Source: an uncultured Desulfuromonas sp.
GTDB lineage: Bacteria > Desulfobacterota > Desulfuromonadia > Desulfuromonadales > Desulfuromonadaceae
NCBI RefSeq assembly: GCF_963666745.1
Contig: NZ_OY762961.1
Span: forward strand, 1,786,001 to 1,850,000
Length of the DNA stretch: 64,000 nucleotides
Direction: 5' to 3'
Shown: positions 39,101-44,940 of the stretch, one piece after another
Position numbering within the stretch: position 1 is the stretch's first letter
How the letters are laid out: every line of letters begins with the position of its first letter
Notes under the pieces: model-generated
Told to the model about the DNA's origin: nothing
Seen by the model: only the letters and a program-made list of their open reading frames with translations
The model's database searches: none
Position numbers and translations under genes: made by a program

Positions 39101-39964
39101 ATTATTGGTTACCGACGTGTCAGTCAGTGTCGTGGCGTTACCGCTGTTGCCGTTTTTGGCGCTGAAGCCGCCATAACTGCTGCCGTTATACCCGATCGCC
39201 CAGCGTTCCTCAGGAGAACCGGGAAGAAAGTAGTCGATCCGCAGGTCGGTTCCGTTGCCGTAACCGTCGGCATCGTTGCTCATGCCGACCTGAGTGGAAC
39301 GTGATGTGCCGTAAAAATCGCTTGGTGCGTTGACCGTGGTACCAAAAGAGCCAACGGCGCTGATACCGAGTTCGATGTAATTACCGCCCAGAAACACCTG
39401 GCCGCTTACGGTTCCGTCGTGGGCACCGGGAAGCGCCAGTGTTCCGCTGTAGTCATTCAACTGCTGTGCACTGATCGGTGAAGTGGTTTCAATGCTTCCG
39501 GTGGCGACTTCAAGATCCCAATCACCGCCAAGAAGAGCAGAACCCGTCAAATCGGTGGATGCCGCAATGTCGGCCCCGGTTGCCTGGGCGAGCGCGGCGA
39601 GGAAACTCTCCCCCTCTTCTCCCGAAGCGACATCGCACCCATAGAGCAAAATATCGGCATCGCTGCTCAGGCTGTCGCGGATGGTGGTTAACGCCGTGCT
39701 GTTGGTGCTGTCAGTAAGGCTGTCAAGAGTGAGACTGCCTGCGGAAAAATCAAGACTTCCGGAACTGCCGTGACTAAGAATATGCAAAGCCTCGACAGAG
39801 CTTTCACCATCAAGGCGCTGAGCAATTTGGTCGAGAACCGGGGTCGTTTCATTCAAGATGACGATTTCTGTTCCCGGTGTCACTCCGGCCAACAATGCAT
39901 CTATTTCGGATAAACCTGCATCAATGAACAGTATCTGCAAACCAGAAATATTTTCCGTACTCAT
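27176..39964 (-). CDS. Giant surface protein G2: DUF4347, multi-repeat adhesin with C-type lectin-like domain
   Basis: This protein has 4,262 residues, no signal peptide and a good ribosome-binding site (GGAGG). Residues about 8-165 are DUF4347 with ILSHGSSG (His65) and LLYGCDVASG (Cys110). An unassigned beta region covers about 175-480. A VCBS-like module lies near 800-900. A Cys-free C-type lectin-like domain spans about 1245-1395, with the Ca2+/sugar motifs EPN (from residue 1353) and WND (from residue 1377). Ig-like modules with YQWQ and YTDDGG, and CSPG-like repeats with HDGSE, fill most of the remainder. A SwmB-like module lies at about 3701-3825, a cadherin repeat at 3828-3930, a choice-of-anchor-U-like domain at 3935-4115 and three DUF5648-like repeats at 4120-4262. 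The last 330 residues closely match G1. Probably a secreted calcium-dependent adhesin or matrix protein. Confidence 0.9.
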   Translation of the reverse strand: MSTENISGLQILFIDAGLSEIDALLAGVTPGTEIVILNETTPVLDQIAQRLDGESSVEALHILSHGSSGSLDFSAGSLTLDSLTDSTNSTALTTIRDSLSSDADILLYGCDVASGEEGESFLAALAQATGADIAASTDLTGSALLGGDWDLEVATGSIETTSPISAQQLNDYSGTLALPGAHDGTVSGQVFLGGNYIELGISAVGSFGTTVNAPSDFYGTSRSTQVGMSNDADGYGNGTDLRIDYFLPGSPEERWAIGYNGSSYGGFSAKNGNSGNATTLTDTSVTNNTSGDTLSATFDTTVQSTLDVTQVHTFQVDDKYFKTTVTITNVSGGTLTDVRYMRSFDPDNTVYMGGSYTTVNKVENTYSVDGKSVVSATSQAGDSYSSAAGSTAKILFFSSDPRAYVSNFGFSNSNPYAAPEQAKGYTTTSDSAIAITFKLGTMAAGSSVTIEYYTSLDTADIADTVAAIEAASNPAPTFTAFDAPVDTTLEDTQVQITYDDLAAHGNEADQMPDPDNEGSLTTGTVDAFVVTGVESGTLKIGTDAGSATDWNPGTNDVIDATHHAYWTPDLNENNIENGNTALDAFAVKARDTDGLLSSSAVVATVNVTAVNDAPHIASNVSPITLAGINEDQSTVNGASVSELVGPRFTDVDAGASMGGIIIVGDASTAEQGTWQYSTDDGVTWYAVGAVAADNGLALPNDAKLRFVPTEHWNGTPGELTVYVTDNEYAGGYTSADTRDMETDLFASGVSDNTINIGTEVYSVNDLPEFTSAPGAASLTETSAWDDAVDVGKVEVSSGALTGTLSATDQEDVVEDGGTLTFTIRGGTTVDTTVTKDGFYGTLTLDTDTNAWTYTPDNFEAINALGEGIVAEDTFEFKVYDSDGGSVTQTLTITLTGTNDLPVLNSAISDQTFNGQGTWSYQIPADTFTDAEGLDLAYSVTLDGTTLAASFTEPYDAGNPATWMRFDETTRTLTTLPGVDLAALMTDPLSVVVTAEDSVGATIDDTFQITLDVNASNPNPAVGNIAPTSTDDHISLASGAELVLSVDDFGTFSDANGDALAAVKITSLPSDGTLQFYNGSGWSAVQSGDEISRADIDAGNLKFVAGTNATDLSFQVGDGTDFSGDYALTVDVTSTSGGITLDGSDVTTAEASTWTNVYSSDPLSGFGAEDTVRVIVEADGGTIKLTDTTGLTVITTGYGNATDGTATSIAFEGSQAAVNAALQTLQANLDVNPDITLNISTVLGGSAYNPENGHYYEVVTIADSGTISWADAKTAADGMTFDGLQGYLATITSEAENDFILSKLPTDGWIGASDEAVEGEWRWVTGPEAGTLFSVGNDSPVTQPGEYANWNTGEPNDSDPGEDYGEYYASGGSAPGRWNDLNGSALNAYIVEYGGMAEDPAAKVANTTITLTKLDTTPVLSLAGDANYTENAVAKALNPTILITDQDSTTLAGATVTISTGKVVGDSLSFTNDDAATYGNIAAAYNADTGVMTLASDGATATIAQWQAALQSITFESTSDDPGSSRQIQWQVTDPDAHVSNLATTTILVSEVNDAPTVTSLPDVNANAGEALNINIGDIFTDPEGDTITYSATLADGTALPDWLSFDADTHIFSGNPPAGTPYLDLKVIGTDDGTPSAAASTTFRLNLAQPDSGAAASNNSGSITISDDNGGSVALNDQLTATAPVDEDGYTPADVVYQWQVSRDGGTTWSDISGATAQTYTITQNESSSQVRVQAFYTDDGGFAEEPVSNVLVVPALNVTGVVTVTGAPSPGQTLVATVNDANGLTTATPTYTWYRGDSEGAKTTEIGGNFSSYTLTNNDGGKYITVEVSYTDDEGTPETVSDSSSQIQLGIVAPVANNDVGSADEAGGVDNADGGSNASGNLFANDTDANVGDTMALSALRSGATEGLGTIGLLEGSEYVVSGSHGTLRVNKDTGDYTYTVNQWGWSVEDLQSGETLTDSFNYTVNDSTDLSDTGVLTITINGANDAPTMRDLPSSVSVVEDAKTAIPLSPPFSMSDVDSDGDFTIRLTASEGKLSGASKDGVTVTGSESSTLTLTGSLSAVNAWLNADDTLYYTSAPNDNGVAGAVLTLTAEDADGSGEVTLGTVNVDITAANDAPILDLNADNSLADGVVEADALAAGADLGGNDHAVVFRPRGSAVNVVDSDCLITDIDGDTTLVGATAEITAGDWDNSFTIYETLTSTAGASYVGGSGTITITGNGTGSNGLTGATQLTFSGEASFDDYQAVLETIQYNNSLDSAFAGSRSVTITVLDKAPVDGGLESNSASFTIDAANTDIAVGQMIYIDGVDSGQTVATVIDSTHFVASGPLTDLNDGDSLSFTLDGSSITTATAKADLEATGYVAAAATTTVMVLWTPVVDLNGNATAGTDHTTSFTEGDAGASISTPDALVTDQDGNLQSLTLEIQNPVDGDDDILFLSSAVVSNLAANGITTTFYDEGGAEVANGDNGVHKIVFSGNKDATYFQLGLRAVEYKNTSENPDVTPRVITVNIVDQAGNDGVPASTTINIIPVNDAPVIDTNIAATVLEGGVVVVGNGNLSSSDVDDDDASLRYVVTDAPDHGTLFRDNNGNDEVDAGEALAVDGTFTQSDIDANVIKYVHDGSETDADAFGFKVEDGLEDGVTAPSGTFDLGITPVNDVPVGQPTISGVLEPGETLTANTDGISDGDGPETLIFSYQWQADGVDIVGATNQTFDLTTDQSGKEITVVVTYTDDGGTTENLTSDATDSIGYINSDPAGAVAIIDDGTPQAGETLTVDTSGVTDADGLGPFTYQWQVSTDGGITWNDVESATDSTYTLPVDAAVDDQYQVIVNYTDGHGFSESLTSGSVTLVDVAAEPNHEPWLDAVGDNPGAIDGSVALFSAVSVDTVEDGQLITELVLTVSGLADGADEKLTIDGEDIELSDGINGATASGAVDYSVDVVGDTATLTLTHVGLSEAEAQALVEGLAYKNTKTDGAEPPSADPTAGLRVVTLISLTDDGGTADGGDDSGAIGLSSTVDVGPSGANTAPIASGDNAADVLEGGVLTFAGADVAATDTEQQAGLRVVLDSDPTSGTLFRDIDGDGLVDDGEALSATDSFALADIASGRIKYLHDGSDSASDSFTYHVTDGLVSSDSDGVTDGDQPETFTVTTTPVNDAPTLTAIASDPAFTEGDAAVALFSGSDASPIEADQSLTELVVQVSGLRDGSDETLTLDGTSIVLTHGTTGTTAGAVGVDYNVSITGGTATVTLTKAADSATWNGLIDALAYENTSEDPTEGSRAVTLQSLSDDGGTANGGVDQADIAVTSTVTVGASNSAPTLTPVDFNVNEGGSFTLSSTQIAAADVDTPLGDLVYTVETAPSQGTLYLDGNSNGQLDDGEALASSATFNHADLISGAVRYQHDGSENSDSFTVTVSDGESSSGAATVNVVRTPVNDAPSILGLGSDVLNYPANSGSKSIEQGADASVVDPDSTDFDGGVLRVSIDFNRDPVHDVLSIVNVGTAAGQIGVVGSAVSYGGTQIGTFTGGTGTSDLVVTLNANASADAVAALVKAVNFSNSDAEPDATSRSISFALSDGDGGQSAPVAVNVNIETDATPGISIANGFFIIENTQLVTALSATDGGYPPVTFSVSDTVDAGNNPDADLFEIVSGNILRFAAAPDFETPEDSGSDNVYNVIIRATNEVGAYSEQALAITVLDQDPEEGVGVGDTDAPVFGYATVNGNILTMTYTDASYLDSINSPSTGAFSVNVNGSNRSVSSVAIDASGRKVTLTLAAAVANGDTVSVSYTDSTAGDDANAIQDVLGNDAASLVNASVSNLTPGSGGGTPDSGGTLNHAPIFTGAVDFTLFENQTNVATVTAVDVDGDAVVFTISGGDDADLFTLTPSGELSFIAAPDFELPADADGDNVYLVDVTSADGRGGTTLQSLSITVTDVDETGGTIPPGNEDLAPPIDNEGTVGDGNGDGLPDSGQGLVASVVFRETDHITTDPEAPVTFVTLVADSLEGKEDTGDDNQATLFSVTQLDAPDDLPDGISMPLGLLSFTVDVENVGETETFSLYVESGLDINGYWKQDADGDWVNLASSAYGGAVVEEGNKIRLDFQITDGGEFDADGEANGIIVDPGAPGYMDSPAVDVIRFYNPSSMLHMYSAMDGEIDVLSGENSGWVVEGPAFQVDADDCCDVYRFFNAFNGDHFFTANEAEAQGLMANEASGYTYEGIAFQVSDTGSVDAAINRYYNAETGEHFYTDSAQEGIIVTGQLGYVYEGVLGYGA

Positions 39965-40178
39965 ATTTTCCTCCAGTCAGGCCAACGACGTTTTAATTCG
40001 ACGGTCAACAAACAGAAACACCCATAACCAGTAAAGGTAAAAACTATTTCCAAGCAAAGTCGCCTTAATGAACGATGAAAAAGTCCGTATATTTTTCTTC
40101 TTATTGAAAGCATCAATTATAAGGTTCGACTTACAAATTAACTTGTAGACTTTATCTTAAGAAAAGATAAAAAACAGC

Positions 40179-40214
40179 TTACAATTTCCTGTCAAAATCT
40201 TACAAAATCTTACA
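40179..40214 (-). promoter_or_regulatory. Candidate response-regulator binding array upstream of G2
   Basis: Read on the minus strand, TGTAAGATTT occurs twice in immediate tandem (40195-40214), followed by TGACAGGAAAT and another TGTAA. The half-sites start at intervals of 10, 10 and 11 bases, i.e. one helical turn. OmpR/PhoB-type regulators bind direct repeats with just this phasing, and the gene for such a regulator begins the adjacent transcription unit. The array is about 215-250 bases before the G2 start codon. Confidence 0.5.
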
Positions 40215-40385
40215 AAATTAAATAATTCTTCACATTAATAACAGGCATAAGCCCTATTTCTGACCGTCACAAAACATGAAAACATTCGGCAGGAACGCCG
40301 GTAAATACTTCAATATTTAAAGCAACTTACCTGCAGTGTAAACATTCCTGTTACATGACATCCATGAATGAGAATCAAAGAAATT

Positions 40386-40640
40386 AACGGGTTAAGTGAG
40401 AGACTTGTTCTTTCAAGCAACTGAGCAAAGGGGGGGGAGCTGACGAGGCAAGGAGGCGTTGCTGTCTTGCAATTTGCGGAATAACTCTAAAGGTCGTGTC
40501 ATTGTTTGAGGGGAAGGAACAGATGATAATCTGCACAATCGATTCATTAGAATGCAACCAAAAGTCTCTTTCAGAAGCGCGTTTTTTAACTGGAAGAAAT
40601 GGTGGTGGGGTGACTTTTAATGGGAGTAACGAGTTAAGTG
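40386..40640. repeat. 13-bp direct repeats flanking 229 bp
   Basis: AACGGGTTAAGTG (40386-40398) and AACGAGTTAAGTG (40628-40640) differ at one base. The second abuts the stop codon of the response regulator gene. The enclosed 229 bases show no gene and no terminal inverted repeats. Confidence 0.45.
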
Positions 40641-41339
40641 TTAATCCTGTCGGCAATGAGAGCTGAAACGATAGCCTAAGGCATGTACAGTTTTTATTGG
40701 CATAAAGCCGGTAGCGGATTTAATCTTTTTACGCAGCCGAGCAACCAGGGTGTCCAGACACCGTCCACCATAAGGTCCCTCCAAAGGGTAACTGAGTTGT
40801 TCTAAAAGGTGTGTTCTTGTCACGGTTTCACCGTTAACAGCCACCAACTCCTGTAAAAAAGTCATTTCCTTTCCGGTGATTTCAATGTGCTGTTTCTGTG
40901 GCCCCACCAGGGTCCAGTCCTGACAGTGAAGACACCAGGATTCTTCGGGAAGTGGTGTCACTTCCGCCTTGGAACCAAGACGACTCAACAAATTGTGAAT
41001 TGCCGCGACCAACTCCGCCATTTCAACCGGTTTGACAAAATAATAATCGGCACCGCAGTGATAACCACGTATTTTCTGGGCTGTTCCCCCCTGAGCGGTA
41101 AGAATAATGACCCCCAAGCCAATGTGACGACGGAGGTGTTCAACAAGTTCAAGGCCATCGCCATCTGGCAAGCTCAAATCGACAATCGCCAAATCAAACT
41201 TTTCGCTGGAGAGTTTTTTATAAAACTCCAAAGCATTAGCGGCACCAGCAACGTTAAATTGTTTGATATGCAGGTACTCAAGCACACTTTCCAGCAAATC
41301 AGGATCGTCTTCGACAACGATAATTTTTCCATGGGTCAT
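40641..41339 (-). CDS. OmpR/PhoB-type response regulator
   Basis: This 232-residue regulator has a receiver domain (about 1-120) with the acidic pocket VVEDDPD, phospho-acceptor Asp54 in AIVDLSLPDGDG, the Thr of ILTAQGG and Lys of YYFVKPVEM. The C-terminal winged-helix DNA-binding domain ends LVARLRKKIKSATGFMPIKT...GYRF, typical of OmpR/PhoB. The ATG at 41339 is preferred because GGAG lies 8 bases upstream; a TTG at 41354 is also in frame. The partner kinase gene ends 184 bases upstream on the same strand. It likely controls the neighbouring giant-protein or secretion genes, as suggested by TGTAAGATTT repeats near G2 and before this gene. Confidence 0.88.
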   Translation of the reverse strand: MTHGKIIVVEDDPDLLESVLEYLHIKQFNVAGAANALEFYKKLSSEKFDLAIVDLSLPDGDGLELVEHLRRHIGLGVIILTAQGGTAQKIRGYHCGADYYFVKPVEMAELVAAIHNLLSRLGSKAEVTPLPEESWCLHCQDWTLVGPQKQHIEITGKEMTFLQELVAVNGETVTRTHLLEQLSYPLEGPYGGRCLDTLVARLRKKIKSATGFMPIKTVHALGYRFSSHCRQD

Positions 41340-41449
41340 GTTCGTACTCCGCAAAAGTCGAAATGGAGTTACAATGCAGACACAAACTATAGATTAAAGC
41401 GTTTACTCAAATCAAGCCATCTAATACATTAAAAGTACAAAATCCTTCT

Positions 41450-41459
41450 AAATCTTACA
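41450..41459 (-). promoter_or_regulatory. TGTAAGATTT motif upstream of the response regulator gene
   Basis: One exact copy of the 10-mer found in tandem upstream of G2 lies 111 bases before the regulator start, on the same strand. A weaker relative (CGTAAGTTTT) lies 19 bases further upstream. This would fit autoregulation. Confidence 0.35.
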
Positions 41460-41523
41460 AAGCGCACAAAAACTTACGCAAATGATCACGTTCTTCTAAG
41501 CGAGATTTACATCTAAATAACAA

Positions 41524-43521
41524 TCAATCCTGAACCATCGGCAATCGAACCCTTGCTCTCACCTGGTCCGGCTGGATGATCTCAACTGTCACAGCTCCGT
41601 TGTGGCGTGCAACGATCTGCTGGACAAGATGGAGACCAATACCGGTTCCATGGATACCCTGTGAATTTTCCCCTCGAGTGCTTCGATCCAGCAAGCCATA
41701 GGTCGACAATAATTTATCCGGCATGATCTTGTTGATGACATCAATTTGCACCTTCAAGTCAGCCATCGTGGCTTCAATAAAAATTTCCCCATCCCCCATT
41801 CCATACTTAACAGCATTATCAAGGAGGTTAAACAACGCTGTATCCAACAAGTTACGATCACCTAGAACACAAACATCCGGTGGGAAGTTGACTGAGAAAA
41901 CAAAACGACCATGTTCCCATAGTTTCATCACTTTTTTGTGCAGTTGGCACAAAAAGTCTCCGACCGGAATCTGCTCACTGGTAAAACGGACAATCTTGTC
42001 CTCAGAAAAACTTGTGCTGAACGTGTGGGAAAATATTTCATGAAGTCGCTGGACGGCGTAGATCATCTTTTCCAGATGTTTTTTTTCAATCTGCAGCTTG
42101 TTCTGAAAACGAGAATCAAGGATATCCAGATTGGTTTTTAAAATCGCCAAGGGCGTCCTGTATTCGTGGGAGATCATATCAATAAATCCCGACTGATTCT
42201 CCCTGACTTGTTGCTCAATTTGCAGTGCTTCCTCAAGTTGCGCACTCTTCAGCTGTAAATCGCTGGTCATTTCTTTTATTTGCTGCTTGGCGTTTTCTTC
42301 AGCTTCCCTGTGGTTCTTTAAAATAATCTCTTTTATCAAGAGGAAACGCTCACTTAAGGCCAGCGTCATAATGATCATATGAACAACGGAGCCAAGATGA
42401 AAAGCATACACCGTCAACCATGAAGCTGGCACCACTCCCAAAACCCGAAAAAAATGGAGAAGTGCTCCAAGAGCGGTTATGGAAAAGGACATCAGAAACA
42501 ACGTGCCTGCGGGCTCTCCACGACGCGCAAGAGAAACGGCTAACCCCATCATCCACACCGTCAAAACCAGACCACACACCATCAAGACACGGGCACATTG
42601 CGCGTACCAACCACTTGTTGACAAGAACGTCGCCAACAGACCAAGCGCCATGACACAAATTAAAAAGATATGGCACAGTGGGTATCTTTTGCGGGTTTTG
42701 AATAACGTAATACAAAAGATAGAGAAGAAAAAAAAGCCCAGTCCGGTGCCACTACCGACCAGAACATCCGAGCTCCAGGCAGGGACAGGAAAAGGAAGAA
42801 AATAAATAAATCCTTCCAGACCGCATTGTACGCCGAACAGTGTCACCAGATACAAGCCGTAATACAGAGCGCGCTTGTCCCACAGGCGAGTAGCTACGAG
42901 TAAATTGATAATGGCCAGACAGAGAATAACCGCCAGATAGCCACCCTGAAAAAAAACATATTCAGATGTTTTTTCCGCCAGGCCACGACTGTCCAGCAGC
43001 CAGGCCTCAAAAAGATGCGTGCTTTTGGTTTTGACACGAATAAAAATCTCATGCGGCATACCATCTGTAAGTTCCAACGGTACCACCATCTGAGGGTGAT
43101 CAATGACACGATGCTCGAAAGGACGGGTATCGCCAAGATCATACAGGCGAAAATGACTTGGATCTTCTGAGTTCGGTCCGGTTTGAACATAGATCGATAC
43201 GACATCGATCATACTGGGGCCGACCCAGAGAAACCAGGAATCTGTCGATGGATGTTCAGGTCTGAGAGTGAAACGTAACCAGCTGGCCTCCTCGGTGTAG
43301 CCGCGATTCAAAAAACCGGGAATCGTTTTAAAATCTGAAGCGGGCAACTGTAAAACATCTTTAAAGGAAAGGTTTGCAGAGGAATCCGAATACAGAGCAA
43401 ATTTTCCCTGAAGTTTAATTTCATGACGGGAGTCATCGATCAGGATGTCGGCAAAAGCCGATGACGAAAGCACGCCAAACAGGAGAAGAAAAAGGGCTAT
43501 GAGTGAACATTTTCTACGCAT
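41524..43521 (-). CDS. 7TMR-DISM sensor histidine kinase
   Basis: This 665-residue sensor kinase starts with a signal peptide (cleavage after SSSAFA). A periplasmic beta domain of 7TMR-DISM extracellular type 2 follows (about 25-170), a sugar-binding-like fold. Seven membrane helices cover about 185-395. A coiled coil (about 400-450) leads to HisKA with the phosphorylated His in ISHEYRTPL and an ATPase domain with LLDNAVKYG (N box) and GTGIGLHLV (G box). It lies 68 bases after the TolC-like gene and before the OmpR-type regulator, so it is probably part of the type I secretion operon. Such kinases often sense extracellular carbohydrates; the ligand here is unknown. Confidence 0.9.
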   Translation of the reverse strand: MRRKCSLIALFLLLFGVLSSSAFADILIDDSRHEIKLQGKFALYSDSSANLSFKDVLQLPASDFKTIPGFLNRGYTEEASWLRFTLRPEHPSTDSWFLWVGPSMIDVVSIYVQTGPNSEDPSHFRLYDLGDTRPFEHRVIDHPQMVVPLELTDGMPHEIFIRVKTKSTHLFEAWLLDSRGLAEKTSEYVFFQGGYLAVILCLAIINLLVATRLWDKRALYYGLYLVTLFGVQCGLEGFIYFLPFPVPAWSSDVLVGSGTGLGFFFFSIFCITLFKTRKRYPLCHIFLICVMALGLLATFLSTSGWYAQCARVLMVCGLVLTVWMMGLAVSLARRGEPAGTLFLMSFSITALGALLHFFRVLGVVPASWLTVYAFHLGSVVHMIIMTLALSERFLLIKEIILKNHREAEENAKQQIKEMTSDLQLKSAQLEEALQIEQQVRENQSGFIDMISHEYRTPLAILKTNLDILDSRFQNKLQIEKKHLEKMIYAVQRLHEIFSHTFSTSFSEDKIVRFTSEQIPVGDFLCQLHKKVMKLWEHGRFVFSVNFPPDVCVLGDRNLLDTALFNLLDNAVKYGMGDGEIFIEATMADLKVQIDVINKIMPDKLLSTYGLLDRSTRGENSQGIHGTGIGLHLVQQIVARHNGAVTVEIIQPDQVRARVRLPMVQD

Positions 43522-43589
43522 GAATATCCCCTTTTTTCTCAGCTTTCATCCAGCAACTCCTTTGCCCTTCTATCAGGATCGTCATTCAC

Positions 43590-44924
43590 TCAAAATGGCG
43601 CATCCTGGCGAACCTCTCCGGCAACAGCGTAGTCAAGCTGGACCCGTGCCAGCTGCCACGCCGCCTGAGAGTCGATCAGACTGATCTCTGCACGCGTCAG
43701 ACGCAGTTCTGAATCAAGCAAATCATTGAGGGAGACAACCCCCAATTCCGCTGATCGACTGGCCACCTCATATGCCGCTCGAGCGGCAGACAGGGCATCT
43801 TGTCCGTTATTGATACGCGCCCTGGCTTCATGAAGCTGCTGGTAGCGGGTCTCTACTTCGTTGACAATCGCATGGCGTTGATAGGCCAGTCTTTGTGTCA
43901 AACGGTCAATGGTCACGTTTTGCTTACGCCAAGCATAGTAGTTTTTCCCCCCTTGGAAGGGTCTCATCGTCACGTTAAGACTGACGCTGTAATAATCACG
44001 ATCATCGTCGTTATACTGATCCGTGTCGTAATCGCGCTGATAATCCGTCCATGACGCTTCCAGTTGCGCCTGAGGCATGTTTCTGGCCATAATTTTATTT
44101 TTGTCCAGACGCGCCAGTTCCACATCAAGTTGCGCTGCAGCCAGTTCCGGCCTCCTTTGCAACGCCTGTTCAATACAAGACTCCAGCGATGCTCCGCAAA
44201 AAGTCTCGGGTCGGTCAAAATTGCCAATCAGGTCAAAATCCTCTTGGGGGGAAAGCGCCAACCATTGGCGCATCCGCGCTTTGGCAACGGCTTTTTCCGC
44301 TTCTGAGCGAATAAGTTCATGTCTGGCATTGGATAGTTCAACTTCAGTTTCGAGAAGCCGCAAACGAGGGGCAAGCTCCTGCTCAACCCAGGCGGTTGCA
44401 ATCTCCTTCTGGCTCTCTAAACGACCTACGGAAGCCCGCCATTGCTCAGAGCGTTGGCTTGCCTGCAGATATTCATAAAAACTCGTCCTGATTTCCCGCG
44501 TACGCTGCAACAGAATGGCATTGAGCTCCTGTTGACGATAATCACGAAACGTACGGGCATGCTTAACGCCGGCGACACCGGACAGGCCACTGAACAGCGG
44601 TTGGGTCAAACGACAACTGAAGCTGTCGCTATCCTGATCAAGATAGTCATTATCCGTCTCTTTGGAGGAATCGTTGCTCAGCTGGTTATAACGATATTCA
44701 AAACTCAACGTCGGCAGGAATTCTCCCCAAGCCTCCTTAATGGCAACGTCAGCCTCTTCATGGGACAACATATAGGATCGAATTTCAGGGTTTTGGCTCA
44801 GTCCAAGCTGCAGACACTGTTGCAAAGAAAGGTTCTGAGCAAAGAGTTCTGCGCACAGAAAGTGTCCCAGGATCAATCCAAACATCACCATTTTTAAGAA
44901 AAATATTTTCGTCATCGGCTTCAT
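43590..44924 (-). CDS. TolC-like outer membrane efflux protein of the type I secretion system
   Basis: This 444-residue outer-membrane channel has a signal peptide (MVMFGLILGHFLCAELFAQ) and two outer membrane efflux repeats rich in long helices. LSLQQCLQLGLSQNPEIRSY is the usual TolC-family start, and the second half has ASRSAELGVVSLNDLLDSEL. It would form the exit duct for substrates pumped by the ABC transporter and membrane-fusion protein encoded just upstream (gap 16 bases). Start MKPMTK at 44924 or the second Met at 44915. Its setting in the operon makes type I secretion more likely than drug efflux. Confidence 0.9.
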   Translation of the reverse strand: MKPMTKIFFLKMVMFGLILGHFLCAELFAQNLSLQQCLQLGLSQNPEIRSYMLSHEEADVAIKEAWGEFLPTLSFEYRYNQLSNDSSKETDNDYLDQDSDSFSCRLTQPLFSGLSGVAGVKHARTFRDYRQQELNAILLQRTREIRTSFYEYLQASQRSEQWRASVGRLESQKEIATAWVEQELAPRLRLLETEVELSNARHELIRSEAEKAVAKARMRQWLALSPQEDFDLIGNFDRPETFCGASLESCIEQALQRRPELAAAQLDVELARLDKNKIMARNMPQAQLEASWTDYQRDYDTDQYNDDDRDYYSVSLNVTMRPFQGGKNYYAWRKQNVTIDRLTQRLAYQRHAIVNEVETRYQQLHEARARINNGQDALSAARAAYEVASRSAELGVVSLNDLLDSELRLTRAEISLIDSQAAWQLARVQLDYAVAGEVRQDAPF

Positions 44925-44940
44925 CTCTTAGGTCAGGTTC

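Larger units (their letters stand above)
39965..40640. other. AT-rich upstream region of giant G2
   Basis: About 680 bases without a convincing gene; a 90-codon minus-strand frame at 40384-40656 lacks a start signal and family resemblance. It contains an AT-rich hairpin TTTATCTT / AAGATAAA (40151-40171), the tandem TGTAAGATTT repeats (40179-40214), and two near-identical 13-base repeats (40386-40398 and 40628-40640). The G2 promoter must lie here but I cannot place it. Confidence 0.55.

Noticed and set aside
20795-39717. Many long open frames opposite the giants, including one of 621 codons at 30641-32506
   Set aside because: They mirror the codon bias of the giants on the other strand, lack ribosome-binding sites and family resemblance, and the giants themselves are strongly supported.
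40384-40656. A 90-codon minus-strand frame between the regulator and G2
   Set aside because: No ribosome-binding site or recognisable domain, and it overlaps the 3' end of the regulator gene.
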